From an uncultured bacterium (lineage in GTDB: Bacteria > Verrucomicrobiota > Kiritimatiellia > RFP12 > UBA1067), in NCBI GenBank assembly GCA_902780865.1, contig CACZHC010000076.1, forward strand, positions 1 to 37,638: a DNA stretch of 37,638 bases, read 5' to 3'. Below the pieces are notes generated by a model, which saw only the letters and a program-made list of their open reading frames with translations, was not told the origin of the DNA and ran no database searches. How positions within the stretch are numbered: position 1 is the stretch's first letter; each line of letters opens with the position of its first letter. Positions 7,552 through 16,205 of the stretch are shown here, piece after piece. Position numbers and translations under genes: made by a program.

Positions 7552-9780
7552 ATGGCAGAGGAAGCAGGCGAAACGCTCGAAGGAACGATCAAATCGGTCG
7601 TATTCCACAATGACGAGAACGGATATACCGTTCTCCATGTCGAGCTGCCATCTGGCTTCGCCTTGCGAAAGCTGAACGAAATCACAGTCGTCGGCAAGAC
7701 ACAGGCGGTGTGGGAAGGCGAGGAAATCTCCGCCACCGGTTCATGGGTGACAGACAAGGTCCACGGGCGCCAGTTCAAGGCCGAGACGATCACGTGTGTC
7801 GCGCCGAAGTCGCTCGTCGGCATCGAGCGCTATCTCGCATCTGGGCTCATAAAGGGAATCGGCAAGGTCCTTGCAAAACGCATCGTCGACACCTTCGGCG
7901 AAGACACGCTCAACGTCCTATCCCACCAGTCCGCCCGGCTCAGAGAGGTGCCGAAGCTCGGAAGCGCAAAGATCGAGCAGATACGCGCGAGCTGGCACGC
8001 GAACGAGACGATGCGCGAAAACATGATTTTCGGGCAGACCTACGGCATATCGATCACGAAGATGACGAAGATCGTGCGCAAATACGGCCCTGACGCGATA
8101 GCCATCATAAAGGCCGACCCGTACAAGCTCTGCCGCGACATCTGGGGCATCGGCTTCGCCACGGCCGACAAGATCGCGCTCTCCGTGGGCATCCCGAAGG
8201 ACTCCATGCTCCGCGCGCGCGCCTCCATCTCCTACACTCTCGAGACCGAGGCCGAGGAGAGCGGACACTGCTGGACGCTCGAAAACGATCTCCTCCTCCA
8301 CGCAAACGAACTCACCGAGATACCGACCGAAGTGCTCGGCGAGGCGCTGGAAAAGGAGATCACCGACGGCCGCGTCATAGCCGAGCGAGACACCGCCGCG
8401 GAGTCAGCGCCTCCGCATGACGCCGAATGGACCGAGCGCCACGATGTCACGGCACCACGCCGCATATACTTGCGCTCGCTCTGGTGGGCGGAGCGCGAGA
8501 CGGCAACGCATGTAAGGCGAATAAGGGATTCCCTCCCCGGCTTCACGCCCGTAGACGCGGGGAAGGCCGTCGAGTGGTGGGAGAAAAAGGCTGGCTTCTC
8601 GCTCGCCGCGCAGCAGACGAACGCGCTCGAGCAATGCCTCTCAAACAAGTTCTCCATCATCACCGGCGGGCCAGGCGTAGGCAAGACTACTATAATCCGC
8701 GCACTCGTCGACATCTACGGCGCAAGGAAGCTTAAAGTAGTCCTCGCCGCGCCGACGGGCCGAGCAGCGAAGCGCATGTCCGAGTCGGTCGGCGCGGCGG
8801 CACAGACAATCCACCGGCTTTTAAAGTGGAATCCCGTGACGAACAAGTTCACGTTCAACAAGGAAAATCCGCTCGAAGGAGATGTCTTCATCTTCGACGA
8901 AACGTCGATGATAGACATCAAGCTTGCAAACGAGCTGCTCTCGGCGATTCCCTCTACGGCAGCGGTAGTACTCGTCGGCGACACGGACCAGCTGCCGAGC
9001 GTCGGCGCGGGAAACGTCCTTGGCGACCTCATAAAGTCCGGCAACATCGCCTTTACTCGGCTCGACCAGATTTTCCGACAGGACGCAGGCGGGCTAATCG
9101 TCACGAACGCCCACCACGTGAACGCCGGCGAGCCGCTCGAGATACGAAGCGGCGACACCGACTTCTACTTCGTCCGTTGCGAAGACCCAGAGCAGTGCCT
9201 TAGGCGCGCGATCGAGTTCATGACGACTCGCATCCCGCGCAAGTTCGGGCTCGACCCACTCGAGGACGTCCAGGTGCTTACGCCGATGCGCCGCAACCTT
9301 CTCGGCACCGAGAGCTTGAACTTCGAGCTCCAGAAGGCGCTCAATCCCTCGGGCGCGGCCTTGATCCGCGGCGGGACGACGTTCCGCGTAGGCGACCGCG
9401 TGATGCAGCTCAGGAACAACTACGACAAGGACGTCTACAACGGCGACGTCGGGTTCATAAAGGCGGTAGACCCGACGGACCGCTCACTCGTCGTCACGTT
9501 CGACGGGCGGCCCGTAAAGTACGACGCCGGAGATCTCGATGAACTCGTGCTCGCCTACGCAACGACGATCCACAAGTCGCAGGGTTCCGAGTATCCGGCG
9601 GTGATCGTGATCGTCCACACGCAGCACTACGTGATGCTCCAGCGCAACCTCCTCTACACCGCGATCACGCGCGGCAAGAAGCTCGTCCTCCTCATCGGCG
9701 TTCCCTACGCCGTCAGCCGCGCGATCGAGACAAACGTCGTGCGCGAGCGCCGCACGACACTCGCGGAGCGACTTGCATGA
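7552..9780 (+). CDS. recD2: RecD2-like ATP-dependent DNA helicase
   Basis: A 742-residue SF1B helicase, the usual length of RecD2 (700-850). RecD2 is a 5'-3' helicase that works without RecBC in repair and fork maintenance. The N-terminal OB-like region has the typical GTIKSVVFHNDENGYTVLHVE, followed by helix-hairpin-helix segments (GIGKVLAKRIVDTFGEDTLNVL and GIGFATADKIALSVGI). Walker A is GGPGVGKT at 372-379 and Walker B FDETSM at about 448-453. The C-terminus has VLTPMRRNLLGTESLN, then LAYATTIHKSQGSEYPAVIV and LLYTAITRGKKLVLLIG (motifs V/VI region). recB and recC are not in the window. Its TGA overlaps the dus ATG. Confidence 0.95.
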   Translation: MAEEAGETLEGTIKSVVFHNDENGYTVLHVELPSGFALRKLNEITVVGKTQAVWEGEEISATGSWVTDKVHGRQFKAETITCVAPKSLVGIERYLASGLIKGIGKVLAKRIVDTFGEDTLNVLSHQSARLREVPKLGSAKIEQIRASWHANETMRENMIFGQTYGISITKMTKIVRKYGPDAIAIIKADPYKLCRDIWGIGFATADKIALSVGIPKDSMLRARASISYTLETEAEESGHCWTLENDLLLHANELTEIPTEVLGEALEKEITDGRVIAERDTAAESAPPHDAEWTERHDVTAPRRIYLRSLWWAERETATHVRRIRDSLPGFTPVDAGKAVEWWEKKAGFSLAAQQTNALEQCLSNKFSIITGGPGVGKTTIIRALVDIYGARKLKVVLAAPTGRAAKRMSESVGAAAQTIHRLLKWNPVTNKFTFNKENPLEGDVFIFDETSMIDIKLANELLSAIPSTAAVVLVGDTDQLPSVGAGNVLGDLIKSGNIAFTRLDQIFRQDAGGLIVTNAHHVNAGEPLEIRSGDTDFYFVRCEDPEQCLRRAIEFMTTRIPRKFGLDPLEDVQVLTPMRRNLLGTESLNFELQKALNPSGAALIRGGTTFRVGDRVMQLRNNYDKDVYNGDVGFIKAVDPTDRSLVVTFDGRPVKYDAGDLDELVLAYATTIHKSQGSEYPAVIVIVHTQHYVMLQRNLLYTAITRGKKLVLLIGVPYAVSRAIETNVVRERRTTLAERLA

Positions 9781-10613
9781 TACTCGCGCCGCTTAGAGGA
9801 GTAACGATACGATGCTTCCGCGAGACGTTCGCGGAGCAGATACGCGAGGCCGGTTTCACCGAGGCCATAACGCCCTTTATTTCGGCGAACCCCGGCTTCG
9901 ATCCGCTCAAGGACCGGGAGCTGCGCGGAGCGCCCGAGCAGATCAAAGTCACTCCCCAATTCATCGGCAAAGACCCCGCGTCACTGCGCGCATGCCTTCT
10001 CCGCATAAAGGAAGCCGGCTACGACACTGCAGACCTTAACTGCGGCTGCCCCTATCCGATGGTGAGAAACAAGGGGCGCGGCAGCGGGCTTTTGCGGACG
10101 CCCGACGTACTCGAGAAGATGATCGCAGTCGGCTGCGAGACGATGGGCGAGGGAAAATTCTCGGTGAAGACGCGGCTTGGCTTCGACAGAAACGACGAGC
10201 TGCTCGCGCTAATGCCGATGCTCAACTCGTATCCGCTCCGCTTCCTCACCGTCCACGCGCGAAACGCGCGGCAGATGTACGGCGGTGAGTGCGACTGGCG
10301 CGCCTACGAGCAAGTCGCAAAGGTCGCGAAGATGCCGGTCGTTCCAAACGGGGACATTCCCTTCCCACCGCAGAAGATCGGCGAGGTGATGATCGGCCGT
10401 TCGTTCATCCGCTACATCGGAATGCGCGACGACGCGAAAGACCTTCTCGCCAAATACATCGGCGCGTCGCTCGAAGAGCTTTGCGGCCCCTCTCCAGTCC
10501 TTGGCCGCCTCAAGGAACTCGTCGCCTACTGGAAAGACCTCCCGCGCTGGAAGCGCCTTTGGCCAATCATCAAAATCGCCCGCACGCTTGACGAACTGCG
10601 CCTCGCCTACTGA
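9777..10613 (+). CDS. dus: tRNA-dihydrouridine synthase family protein
   Basis: A 278-residue FMN- and NADPH-dependent Dus, which reduces uridines in the tRNA D-loop. It begins ILAPLRGVTIRCFRETF, the TIM-barrel start of the family. It has the LNCGCPYPMV motif with the conserved Cys91, NKGRGSGLL after it, then VKTRLGF, LTVHARNARQMYGG and VPNGDI, all standard Dus elements for FMN and substrate binding. At 278 aa it is shorter than DusA/B/C (about 310-330), with the loss at the C-terminal helical domain; which D-position it modifies cannot be told. It is coupled to recD2 by ATGA. No convincing terminator separates it from the convergent gene at 10668. Confidence 0.9.
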   Translation: MILAPLRGVTIRCFRETFAEQIREAGFTEAITPFISANPGFDPLKDRELRGAPEQIKVTPQFIGKDPASLRACLLRIKEAGYDTADLNCGCPYPMVRNKGRGSGLLRTPDVLEKMIAVGCETMGEGKFSVKTRLGFDRNDELLALMPMLNSYPLRFLTVHARNARQMYGGECDWRAYEQVAKVAKMPVVPNGDIPFPPQKIGEVMIGRSFIRYIGMRDDAKDLLAKYIGASLEELCGPSPVLGRLKELVAYWKDLPRWKRLWPIIKIARTLDELRLAY

Positions 10614-10667
10614 TCCGGCCCAAAAAGCCGCATTTTAAAGGGTTTCGCGGGGCCTGTCCCCAACAGT

Positions 10668-11096
10668 TCAATAGGCCTTGCTGAGGCAAGAAAAGCAGAC
10701 ACAATCGTTGCCGTCGAAAGAAATCATCCATGCGCTCTTCTTCGCTGGAACAATAGAGACGGCACAGTGGCGTCGGACTATCCACCATGTTTCCGGCAAG
10801 TCGGAGGAACGCAAAGTCGGCTTGACCAACGCCTCGACATGATCCTTGCTGTCTCCGACTTTCACAATCTCGCCAATCCGATATAATGAGCGCATTTCAT
10901 AGACAGACACCCCGATCTGGATTGTCGCGATCAGGAAAGCCAAACAGGCAGCAAACATCCACGCCTTAGGGAACAATGCAAAACGCTCCCCATCCTTCCG
11001 CAGAGCCCGCACTATGGCAACAATGACCACGCGGACGAGAAACGCAGCCACGACAAGGCAGCAATAGAAGCAGACAAATATCGGTATCATGATCAT
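10668..11096 (-). CDS. Small two-helix membrane protein, unknown
   Basis: A 142-residue protein with two predicted membrane helices (about 5-30 and 45-64) joined by a basic loop, and a soluble C-terminal half of about 75 residues. That half contains RIGEIVKVGDSKDHVEALVKP, which faintly recalls the small BamE/SmpA-like fold that starts with a similar turn, but I do not claim membership. Codon choice is more AT-rich than its neighbours. Its mRNA would have a leader of about 40 nt from the TATAAT at 11142-11147, with no clear Shine-Dalgarno. An ATG two codons in (11090) is an alternative start. It is a single gene convergent with dus. Confidence 0.6.
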   Translation of the reverse strand: MIMIPIFVCFYCCLVVAAFLVRVVIVAIVRALRKDGERFALFPKAWMFAACLAFLIATIQIGVSVYEMRSLYRIGEIVKVGDSKDHVEALVKPTLRSSDLPETWWIVRRHCAVSIVPAKKSAWMISFDGNDCVCFSCLSKAY

Positions 11097-11496
11097 GGCG
11101 TGTTTTTATCAACGGGGGCTTTTGGCGTTTTTATGCGACGTATTATAACATCTTTTCCGACATAGTAGCAATGCAGGCTTGCCGTGCGCTTCGAACGTCG
11201 CCTAGGTGCACCAAGGCCTTAGGCCGAGCCGCGCATGCGTGGCGCGCCCCCAGTTAGTGCATTGAGCGGACGCGGTGGGGGTGTTTCGGTGGCATGCGAA
11301 GCGACGGCGAAAAAGACGGAAGCGACCCGATTTTGACGCGCCGCCATTTTGCCGAGAGGCTCGGCGGCACTGGCAAAATGTAAAAGGCCGCAAAATCGAT
11401 GTCGCCACCGGCTTTTTCGCCGGAGCTTTGCTGCGTATTCGCGGCAAAGCTAGCGAGCCCTAAGACGAAACACGCCCCGCCGCGTCCGCGCTACCA
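11097..11496. other. 400-bp gene-free region with several inverted repeats
   Basis: No credible gene is seen; the short open frames here lack homology, start signals and coding character. The right half (11345-11451), just past the pgi stop, contains three consecutive inverted repeats: CATTTTGCC/GGCAAAATG (11345-11353/11372-11380) around a GCCGAG/CTCGGC hairpin, CCGGC/GCCGG (11408-11412/11419-11423), and AGCTTTGC/GCAAAGCT (11424-11431/11444-11451). None is followed by a T-run, so they are not ordinary terminators. A GGCCTTAGGCC palindrome lies near 11214-11224. The left end holds the promoter of the gene at 10668. Confidence 0.7.
11142..11147 (-). promoter_or_regulatory. -10 element of the small membrane protein gene
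   Basis: TATAAT on the minus strand preceded by TGT (extended -10 like), 45 nt before the ATG at 11096. It does not match the TTTGGTATAAT box used elsewhere in the window. Confidence 0.5.
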
Positions 11497-13125
11497 TTAT
11501 CGGCCGAGGACGGCGCGGTAGCGGGCAATGAGCTGGTTCGTGGACGAGTCGTGCCCGCCCTTGAACTTCTTCGCCGTGAGGTCGGCGAGAACGCCCTTCG
11601 CGAGCACCTTGCCGAGCTGCACGCCCCACTGGTCGAAGCTGTAGACGTTCCAGATGACGCCCTGCGTGAACACCAGCGCGACGAGCGCGCCAAGAGTCTC
11701 GGGCGTAAGCTGGTCGCAGAGAAGCGTGTTCGTCGGACGGTTCCCCTCGAACGTCTTGAACGGAACAAGCTTCTCGGGGACGCCCTCCTTGCGGCACTCG
11801 TCCTCGGTCTTGCCGAACGCAAGCGCCTCGGTCTGCGCGAAGAGATTCGCCATCAGCTTGTCGTGGAGGTCGCCAATCGGGTTGTGCGTCTTGCAGCAGC
11901 CGATGAAGTCGCACGGGATGAGGTGCGTGCCCTGGTGGATGAGCTGGTAGAACGAGTGCTGTCCGTTCGTGCCAGGCTCGCCCCACTCGATCGGGCCGGT
12001 CGAGTACGAAACGCCGTTGCCCTGCTTGTCGACGCTCTTTCCGTTCGACTCCATGTCCATCTGCTGGAGATAGGCGGGGAAGCGGCTGAGGTACTGGTCG
12101 TACGGAAGGACACAGTAGCTCTCCGCGCCGTAGCCGTTGTGGTAGAGGATGCCGAGAAGCGCGAGGATTACGGGCATGTTGCGCTCAAAGCGGGCCGTCC
12201 TGAAGTGGCGGTCCATCTTGTAGTAGCCGCGGAGAAGCTTCCTGTAGTTGTTGCGGCCGATCGCGATCATGAGTGAAAGGCCGATCGCGGACGGGAGCGA
12301 ATAGCGGCCGCCGACCCAGTCCCAGAAGCCGAACATGTTCTTCGTGTCGATGCCGAACGCGGCGACTTCCTTCGCGGCCGTCGAGACGGCGACGAAGTGC
12401 TTCGCGACGGCGGCTTCCGCGTCCTTCTTGGAAAGGCCGGCCTTCTTCGCCTCGGCGAGGAACCACTCCTTGGCGGCGAGCGCGTTGGACATCGTCTCCT
12501 GTGTCGTGAACGTCTTGGACGCGATGATGAAGAGCGTCTCAGCGGCCTTTACCTGGCGGAGCGTCTCGGCGAGGTGCGTCGAGTCGACGTTGGAGACAAA
12601 GAAGAACTTCATGTTGCGCTTCGTGTAGGGCGTAAGCGCGATGTTCGCCATTACGGGGCCGAGGTCCGAGCCGCCGATGCCGATGTTGACGACGTTCTTG
12701 ATGCGACGACCGGCAAAGCCCTTCCACTTGCCCTGGCGCACCTTGTCGGAGAAGTCGCCCATCTGGACGAGAACCTTGCGAACGTCCTTGAGGACATCCT
12801 TGCCGTCGACCTTGACCGTGTCGGCCTTGTTGAGATTGCGGAGCGCAGTGTGAAGGACGGCGCGGCCTTCGGTCGCGTTGATCTTCTTGCCGGTGAACAT
12901 CTTCTCGATCTCGTCCTTGAGATTCGACTCCTTAGCGAGCTTGACGAGGGCCTTCATGACCTTCTCGTCGATGCGGTTCTTCGAGTAGTCGAGCGTCCAG
13001 CCCGCCGCCTCGACGGTGAATTTCGCGGCTCTCGCCTTGTCCTCAGCGAACAGTTCCTTGATCGTCTTCTTCGCAGACGCGGTCATCGCCACGTCCAGCT
13101 GAGCCCACTTGTCGGTGTTTGTCAT
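11497..13125 (-). CDS. pgi: Glucose-6-phosphate isomerase
   Basis: A 542-residue Pgi, full length, interconverting glucose-6-phosphate and fructose-6-phosphate. The start at 13125 (MTNTDKW) is chosen because AAAGGA lies upstream at the right distance and the promoter box sits at 13156-13166; the longer open frame would start upstream of or inside the promoter. Family motifs: TEGRAVLH (85-92), GIGGSDLGP (149-157), [25 protein letters not shown], and [14 protein letters not shown] with the conserved His. The C-terminus is intact with [14 protein letters not shown]. It is a single-gene unit between the repeat-rich region and the beta-CASP gene. Confidence 0.97.
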   Translation of the reverse strand: MTNTDKWAQLDVAMTASAKKTIKELFAEDKARAAKFTVEAAGWTLDYSKNRIDEKVMKALVKLAKESNLKDEIEKMFTGKKINATEGRAVLHTALRNLNKADTVKVDGKDVLKDVRKVLVQMGDFSDKVRQGKWKGFAGRRIKNVVNIGIGGSDLGPVMANIALTPYTKRNMKFFFVSNVDSTHLAETLRQVKAAETLFIIASKTFTTQETMSNALAAKEWFLAEAKKAGLSKKDAEAAVAKHFVAVSTAAKEVAAFGIDTKNMFGFWDWVGGRYSLPSAIGLSLMIAIGRNNYRKLLRGYYKMDRHFRTARFERNMPVILALLGILYHNGYGAESYCVLPYDQYLSRFPAYLQQMDMESNGKSVDKQGNGVSYSTGPIEWGEPGTNGQHSFYQLIHQGTHLIPCDFIGCCKTHNPIGDLHDKLMANLFAQTEALAFGKTEDECRKEGVPEKLVPFKTFEGNRPTNTLLCDQLTPETLGALVALVFTQGVIWNVYSFDQWGVQLGKVLAKGVLADLTAKKFKGGHDSSTNQLIARYRAVLGR

Positions 13126-13155
13126 GGTTCTTCGTCCTTTTGCTTTTGGCCGCAT

Positions 13156-13166
13156 ATTATACCAAA
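13156..13166 (-). promoter_or_regulatory. TTTGGTATAAT promoter box of pgi (leadered type)
   Basis: Exact TTTGGTATAAT on the minus strand. TATAAT ends 30 nt before the ATG, leaving a leader of about 23 nt that contains an AAAGGA Shine-Dalgarno. Confidence 0.8.
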
Positions 13167-13238
13167 TTCCCCGCCCGCGCGACGACCTCGGAAATCGGCA
13201 CGGCAGATTTAGAACTTGGAACCGCCACTTGGCGGGAA

Positions 13239-14639
13239 TCACTCGAACTGGTAGGTCTGGCCGGGCATCGGCGCGACGACGTTGCGTATGCCCTGCTCCT
13301 TTAGGATGTCGGCCATCGCCGCAACCTTCTCGGGCTCGCCGTGAACGGCAAACGCATTGCGGACGTTGTCCTTCACTTCGCTTATCCAGTCGATGAGCCC
13401 TTCGCGGTCGGCGTGCGCAGAGAGCGCGTTGATGATCTCGACGCGGGCCCTAAGCGGAACCTCCTCGCCGAAGACCTTGATCGTCTCTCGCCTCTCGACG
13501 ATGCGACGGCCGAGCGTATTCTCCGCCTGAAAGCCGCAGATGAGGATGATGTTGTCCTCGTCCTGCACGCAGTGCTTCAGGTGGTGGAGAACCCGCCCGC
13601 CTTCGCACATGCCGGACGCCGCGATTATTATCATCGGGCCGGGCGTGTCGTTGAGCGCCATCGACTCCTCGGGCGTTCCGACGAACGTCATGCCGGGGAA
13701 CTCGAGCGGGTCCTTGCCTTCAGCGAGCATCCGCTTCGCCTCGTCGTTGTAGACCTCGCGGTGCTTCGCGTAGATGCGCGTCGCCTTCTGGGAAAGCGGC
13801 GAGTCGATGTAGACCTTGACCTCGCGCGGGACCTTGCCTCTCTCGCGGAGCTTGTTCAGGTAGTAGATGATCTGCTGCGTGCGCCCGACGGAAAACGCCG
13901 GGACGAGCAGTTTCGCGTTGTGGCGATCGATGTACTTGAGGTAGCGCTCGAGCCGCAGCTCGACGTCGTCGGCGCTCGGGTGGAACTTGTCGGCGTAAGT
14001 CGACTCGACGATCAGAATGTCGGCGCCGGCCGGATACTCGTAGTGGCGGAGTATCGGCTGGTTCGGCTGGCCGAGGTCGCCCGAAAAGAGCAGTCTGTGG
14101 TTGTGGCCGTGGTCGGATCGGATGTCGAGCTGAACGAGCGCGGAACCGAGGATGTGGCCCGCGTTGAAAAACTCAAGCGTTATTCCGCGGCATATCTCGC
14201 GCGGCGAGTGCATGTGGGTCGGAACGAAGAGCTGCATCAGCGCGTCGACGTCGCTTTCCTCGTAAAGCGGCTCAAATGGCTTCTTGCCTTCCTTGCGACG
14301 CTTCTTGTTGATGTACTCGAGGTCGCGCTTCTGGAGAAAGCACGAGTCGCGCAGCATCACGTCGCACAGGTCGGTCGTGGACTGCCTTGCGAACACGCGT
14401 CCGCGAAAGCCCTGCCTGACGAGCTGCGGCAGGTTGCCGCTGTGGTCGATGTGCGCGTGGGAGAGGATCACGTAGTCGATCTTCGCGGGATCGACTGGGA
14501 GGTTCCTGTTCTTTTCGAACGCCTCCTTGCGGTGGCCTTGGTACAGCCCGCAGTCGAGCAGTATCCGCTTGCCGTTCGCTTCTACAAGATGCATGGAGCC
14601 AGTCGTCGTCTGCGCCGCCCCGTAGAAAGTTATTCTCAT
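13239..14639 (-). CDS. Beta-CASP metallo-beta-lactamase-fold RNase-like protein
   Basis: A 466-residue protein of the MBL/beta-CASP class (bacterial CPSF-100/YSH1-like group). The signature HAHIDH is at 61-66. [29 protein letters not shown] and [10 protein letters not shown] follow, then the beta-CASP cap with [34 protein letters not shown] and [14 protein letters not shown] near the end. Members process or degrade RNA, so this is probably a cytoplasmic ribonuclease; the natural substrate is unknown. There is no KH domain. The ATG at 14639 is only 6 nt after the promoter's TATAAT and lacks a Shine-Dalgarno. An ATG inside the 6-nt gap is out of frame and meets TGA after one codon. Confidence 0.92.
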   Translation of the reverse strand: MRITFYGAAQTTTGSMHLVEANGKRILLDCGLYQGHRKEAFEKNRNLPVDPAKIDYVILSHAHIDHSGNLPQLVRQGFRGRVFARQSTTDLCDVMLRDSCFLQKRDLEYINKKRRKEGKKPFEPLYEESDVDALMQLFVPTHMHSPREICRGITLEFFNAGHILGSALVQLDIRSDHGHNHRLLFSGDLGQPNQPILRHYEYPAGADILIVESTYADKFHPSADDVELRLERYLKYIDRHNAKLLVPAFSVGRTQQIIYYLNKLRERGKVPREVKVYIDSPLSQKATRIYAKHREVYNDEAKRMLAEGKDPLEFPGMTFVGTPEESMALNDTPGPMIIIAASGMCEGGRVLHHLKHCVQDEDNIILICGFQAENTLGRRIVERRETIKVFGEEVPLRARVEIINALSAHADREGLIDWISEVKDNVRNAFAVHGEPEKVAAMADILKEQGIRNVVAPMPGQTYQFE

Positions 14640-14645
14640 GCCATG

Positions 14646-14656
14646 ATTATACCAAA
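14646..14656 (-). promoter_or_regulatory. TTTGGTATAAT promoter box of the beta-CASP gene (leaderless type)
   Basis: Exact TTTGGTATAAT on the minus strand. TATAAT ends 6 nt before the ATG. The three T bases at its 5' end are also the last bases of the T-tract of the terminator at 14654-14697, so promoter and terminator overlap and the hairpin sits where a -35 element would be. Confidence 0.8.
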
Positions 14657-14697
14657 AAACGGCCGATCCATCTACAACTTGGATCGGCCGTTTTTTT
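14654..14697. terminator. Strong bidirectional intrinsic terminator
   Basis: A perfect stem of 11 GC-rich pairs (14660-14670 with 14680-14690), extended by six A-T pairs, around a 9-nt loop (14671-14679). On the plus strand the stem is followed by seven T, on the minus strand by six T. It ends minus-strand transcription from the His-rich protein gene. Confidence 0.93.
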
Positions 14698-14715
14698 GAT
14701 TGTCCTGTTTACCGG

Positions 14716-15177
14716 CTACTGAACGAGAACCTGACGCGTCTCGTAGTGCCCCGGCTGCCACACGCGAACTACCGTGCCGTTGGGCTGAATCTGATCAATG
14801 TATCCACCGGGAATCCAGACCTGCTGCGACGTGTAGACCGGTGTCGCCATCACAGGCGTAGTCACCACGGGAGCCGTCACCACGGTCGGGCCGATGATCG
14901 CGTCCGTCAGAACGCCACCGACGACTCCACCGACGAACCCAGGCCAGAAATAGCGCCCTCCTCGTCCCCATCCACTGTGGTGATGGTGGTGCATGATAGG
15001 CGCAGGACGATGATGCATCATAGGCGCTGGGCGATGGTGCATCATAGGCGCTGGCCTGCCGAAGCCGCCATGATGGCCGAAGCCGCCACGATGACCGCCG
15101 AAGCCGGGGCCTGGACGGGCCATAAGCGTTCCAGCCGCCAGAATCGCGCCAAATACAAGTATTATTTTCTTGTTCAT
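14716..15177 (-). CDS. Secreted Gly/His-rich protein with RPAPMMHH repeats
   Basis: A 153-residue exported protein. The start at 15177 follows AAAGGA with good spacing and begins a signal peptide (cleavage near LMA/RPG). The mature N-terminal half is Gly/His-rich (GGHRGGFGHHGGFG) and has three tandem copies of RPAP(M/I)MHH, the last running into five His. A Gly/Val-rich glycine-zipper-like stretch (WPGFVGGVVGGVLTDAIIGP) follows, then a Val/Thr/Pro stretch and a C-terminal WIPGGYID...VWQPGHYETR segment of the WxPGxY type seen in small envelope proteins. The His clusters suggest binding of metal such as Ni, Cu or Zn, but this is inference. It lies just downstream of the sigma factor gene, which could control it. 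Confidence 0.8.
   Translation of the reverse strand: MNKKIILVFGAILAAGTLMARPGPGFGGHRGGFGHHGGFGRPAPMMHHRPAPMMHHRPAPIMHHHHHSGWGRGGRYFWPGFVGGVVGGVLTDAIIGPTVVTAPVVTTPVMATPVYTSQQVWIPGGYIDQIQPNGTVVRVWQPGHYETRQVLVQ
14980..15051. repeat. Three 24-bp tandem repeats within the His-rich gene
   Basis: Three adjacent 24-bp units (14980-15003, 15004-15027, 15028-15051), each ending ATAGGCGC on the plus strand, encode the repeated RPAPxMHH octapeptide. The units differ at several positions, so the repeat is not a very recent expansion. Confidence 0.85.
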
Positions 15178-15253
15178 TTTGTTTTTCCTTTCTCCGCTTT
15201 TGCGGTCACGTGAGGTTAGGACATAGACGCGCAAAAAACTGACAAAAAAGTTT

Positions 15254-15826
15254 TTATTTTTTAATGCGGTCCCATTTCTTCCAACTTTCGCGCATAAACT
15301 TGATAGAACGCGAAAATATCTGATCGACATTCGCCGCAGACGACACATCGAGGAAGTCCTTTATCTCTTCGCTCGAAAGGAAAAACCGCATGTAGCACCT
15401 CTCCGGGTCTTCGTTCCACAGCAAGCGGAAAAAATACAGCGTCATGCGCCACACCTCTATGCGGATAGTCTCCTTGTCTTGGGTCGGGAGAGCCATTGCC
15501 TCGTTTTCACCCTCTGCGTCTGGATGGGCGCCTTCAATCGAGATTTCGCCGTGCTTGTTGGGATTGGCGTTCAGGACATAGCCGCGCACATACCGCTTGA
15601 GCCAGCCCTCGAAGCTGCCATCGCCGCGATATAGGTCAATCTTGCCCTTCCCGATCATGTCGTCGAAGAGCATCCCCATAAGATCGCCCGCCGTCAGCGA
15701 AAAGCGCTCCATCATGTCGGCCGAGCGCATCGACTTCGACTCTGGTTCGACAACGCGCTCCCAGACGAGCTTCCATCCCTCGTCCTTGCCGTCCTTAACA
15801 AGCTGCCACCATGTCTTGTCGTCCAT
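15254..15826 (-). CDS. Divergent ECF-like RNA polymerase sigma factor
   Basis: A 190-residue protein read as a sigma-70 family member. The start at 15826 (MDDKTWW) follows a strong GGAGGGGAG. Region 2 is recognisable at about 45-95: LTAGDLMGMLFDDMIGKGKIDLYRGDGSFEGWLKRYVRGYVLN matches the ECF pattern of an acidic DLxQxxF helix, then FRGxGSFxGWLxRxxRNxxLD. The C-terminal 70 residues fit region 4 (RMTLYFFRLL, SSEEIKDFLDVSSAANVDQIFSRSIKFMRESWKKW), a helix-turn-helix with an unusual recognition helix. The insert between the two is longer than in ordinary ECFs. The gene starts 11 nt after the stop of the small unknown gene, which shares its transcript. No anti-sigma factor with a membrane helix is adjacent. 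Sigma class is inferred from pattern, not from a profile search. Confidence 0.65.
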   Translation of the reverse strand: MDDKTWWQLVKDGKDEGWKLVWERVVEPESKSMRSADMMERFSLTAGDLMGMLFDDMIGKGKIDLYRGDGSFEGWLKRYVRGYVLNANPNKHGEISIEGAHPDAEGENEAMALPTQDKETIRIEVWRMTLYFFRLLWNEDPERCYMRFFLSSEEIKDFLDVSSAANVDQIFSRSIKFMRESWKKWDRIKK

Positions 15827-15837
15827 CTCTCCCCTCC

Positions 15838-16155
15838 TCACTCGAACGTCGGCACGCCGGGAACGGGCCTAAGCCCCTTGCGGTGCAGCCAAATCGGGAC
15901 GGAATGCTTGCCGGCGACGAACTCGGCGAACGTCATAGACGCCGAACCGTCGACCACGGAAAGTTCCTTGCCGGCAAACACGAATACCGCCGACTTTATC
16001 CTGTTACCCTCGTCATCGACGATTGTGATATCAAGAGGAGTCTCAGCGACAGCCCCGGGAGGAAACACGATGGTAGCCCTCCAGCGCAAGGACTCGTCCT
16101 TCGTCGGATGCGAGCGGAACGTGAATGCTATTCTCTTGTCGGGCGGCGTTTTCAT
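15838..16155 (-). CDS. Small cytoplasmic protein upstream of a sigma factor, unknown family
   Basis: A 105-residue protein without signal peptide or membrane helix. The start at 16155 is chosen because TATAAT of the promoter box lies 7 nt upstream; the longer open frame would begin upstream of the promoter. Alternating polar and hydrophobic stretches (RIAFTFRSHP, RWRATIVFPPG, PLDITIVDDEGNRI, SAVFVFAGKELSVVDG) suggest a small all-beta fold. It leads a two-gene unit with the sigma factor, 11 nt apart. By position it could modulate the sigma factor, as small proteins in such pairs often do, but the sequence does not show this and I do not recognise the family. Confidence 0.7.
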   Translation of the reverse strand: MKTPPDKRIAFTFRSHPTKDESLRWRATIVFPPGAVAETPLDITIVDDEGNRIKSAVFVFAGKELSVVDGSASMTFAEFVAGKHSVPIWLHRKGLRPVPGVPTFE

Positions 16156-16162
16156 AGCGTAG

Positions 16163-16173
16163 ATTATACCAAA
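16163..16173 (-). promoter_or_regulatory. TTTGGTATAAT promoter box of the sigma-factor operon (leaderless type)
   Basis: Exact TTTGGTATAAT on the minus strand. TATAAT ends 7 nt before the ATG at 16155, with no Shine-Dalgarno. Confidence 0.8.
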
Positions 16174-16205
16174 AGCCGTGGCGTTGTGCACCATCAGGGC
16201 TTCAT

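Noticed and set aside
10614..10667. A GGGG/CCCC hairpin between convergent dus and the small membrane gene, considered as a terminator.
   Set aside because: A 4-bp stem with no T-run on either strand; too weak to call.
11202..11463. Short open frames on both strands (81 and 62 codons) in the gene-free region after pgi.
   Set aside because: No Shine-Dalgarno or promoter, no recognisable domain, and they run through the inverted repeats.
15231..15265. An AAAAACT/AGTTTTT inverted repeat around the sigma-factor gene's end, considered as a terminator.
   Set aside because: The stem is almost only A-T and would be unstable. It may just be AT-rich sequence before the His-rich gene's unknown promoter.
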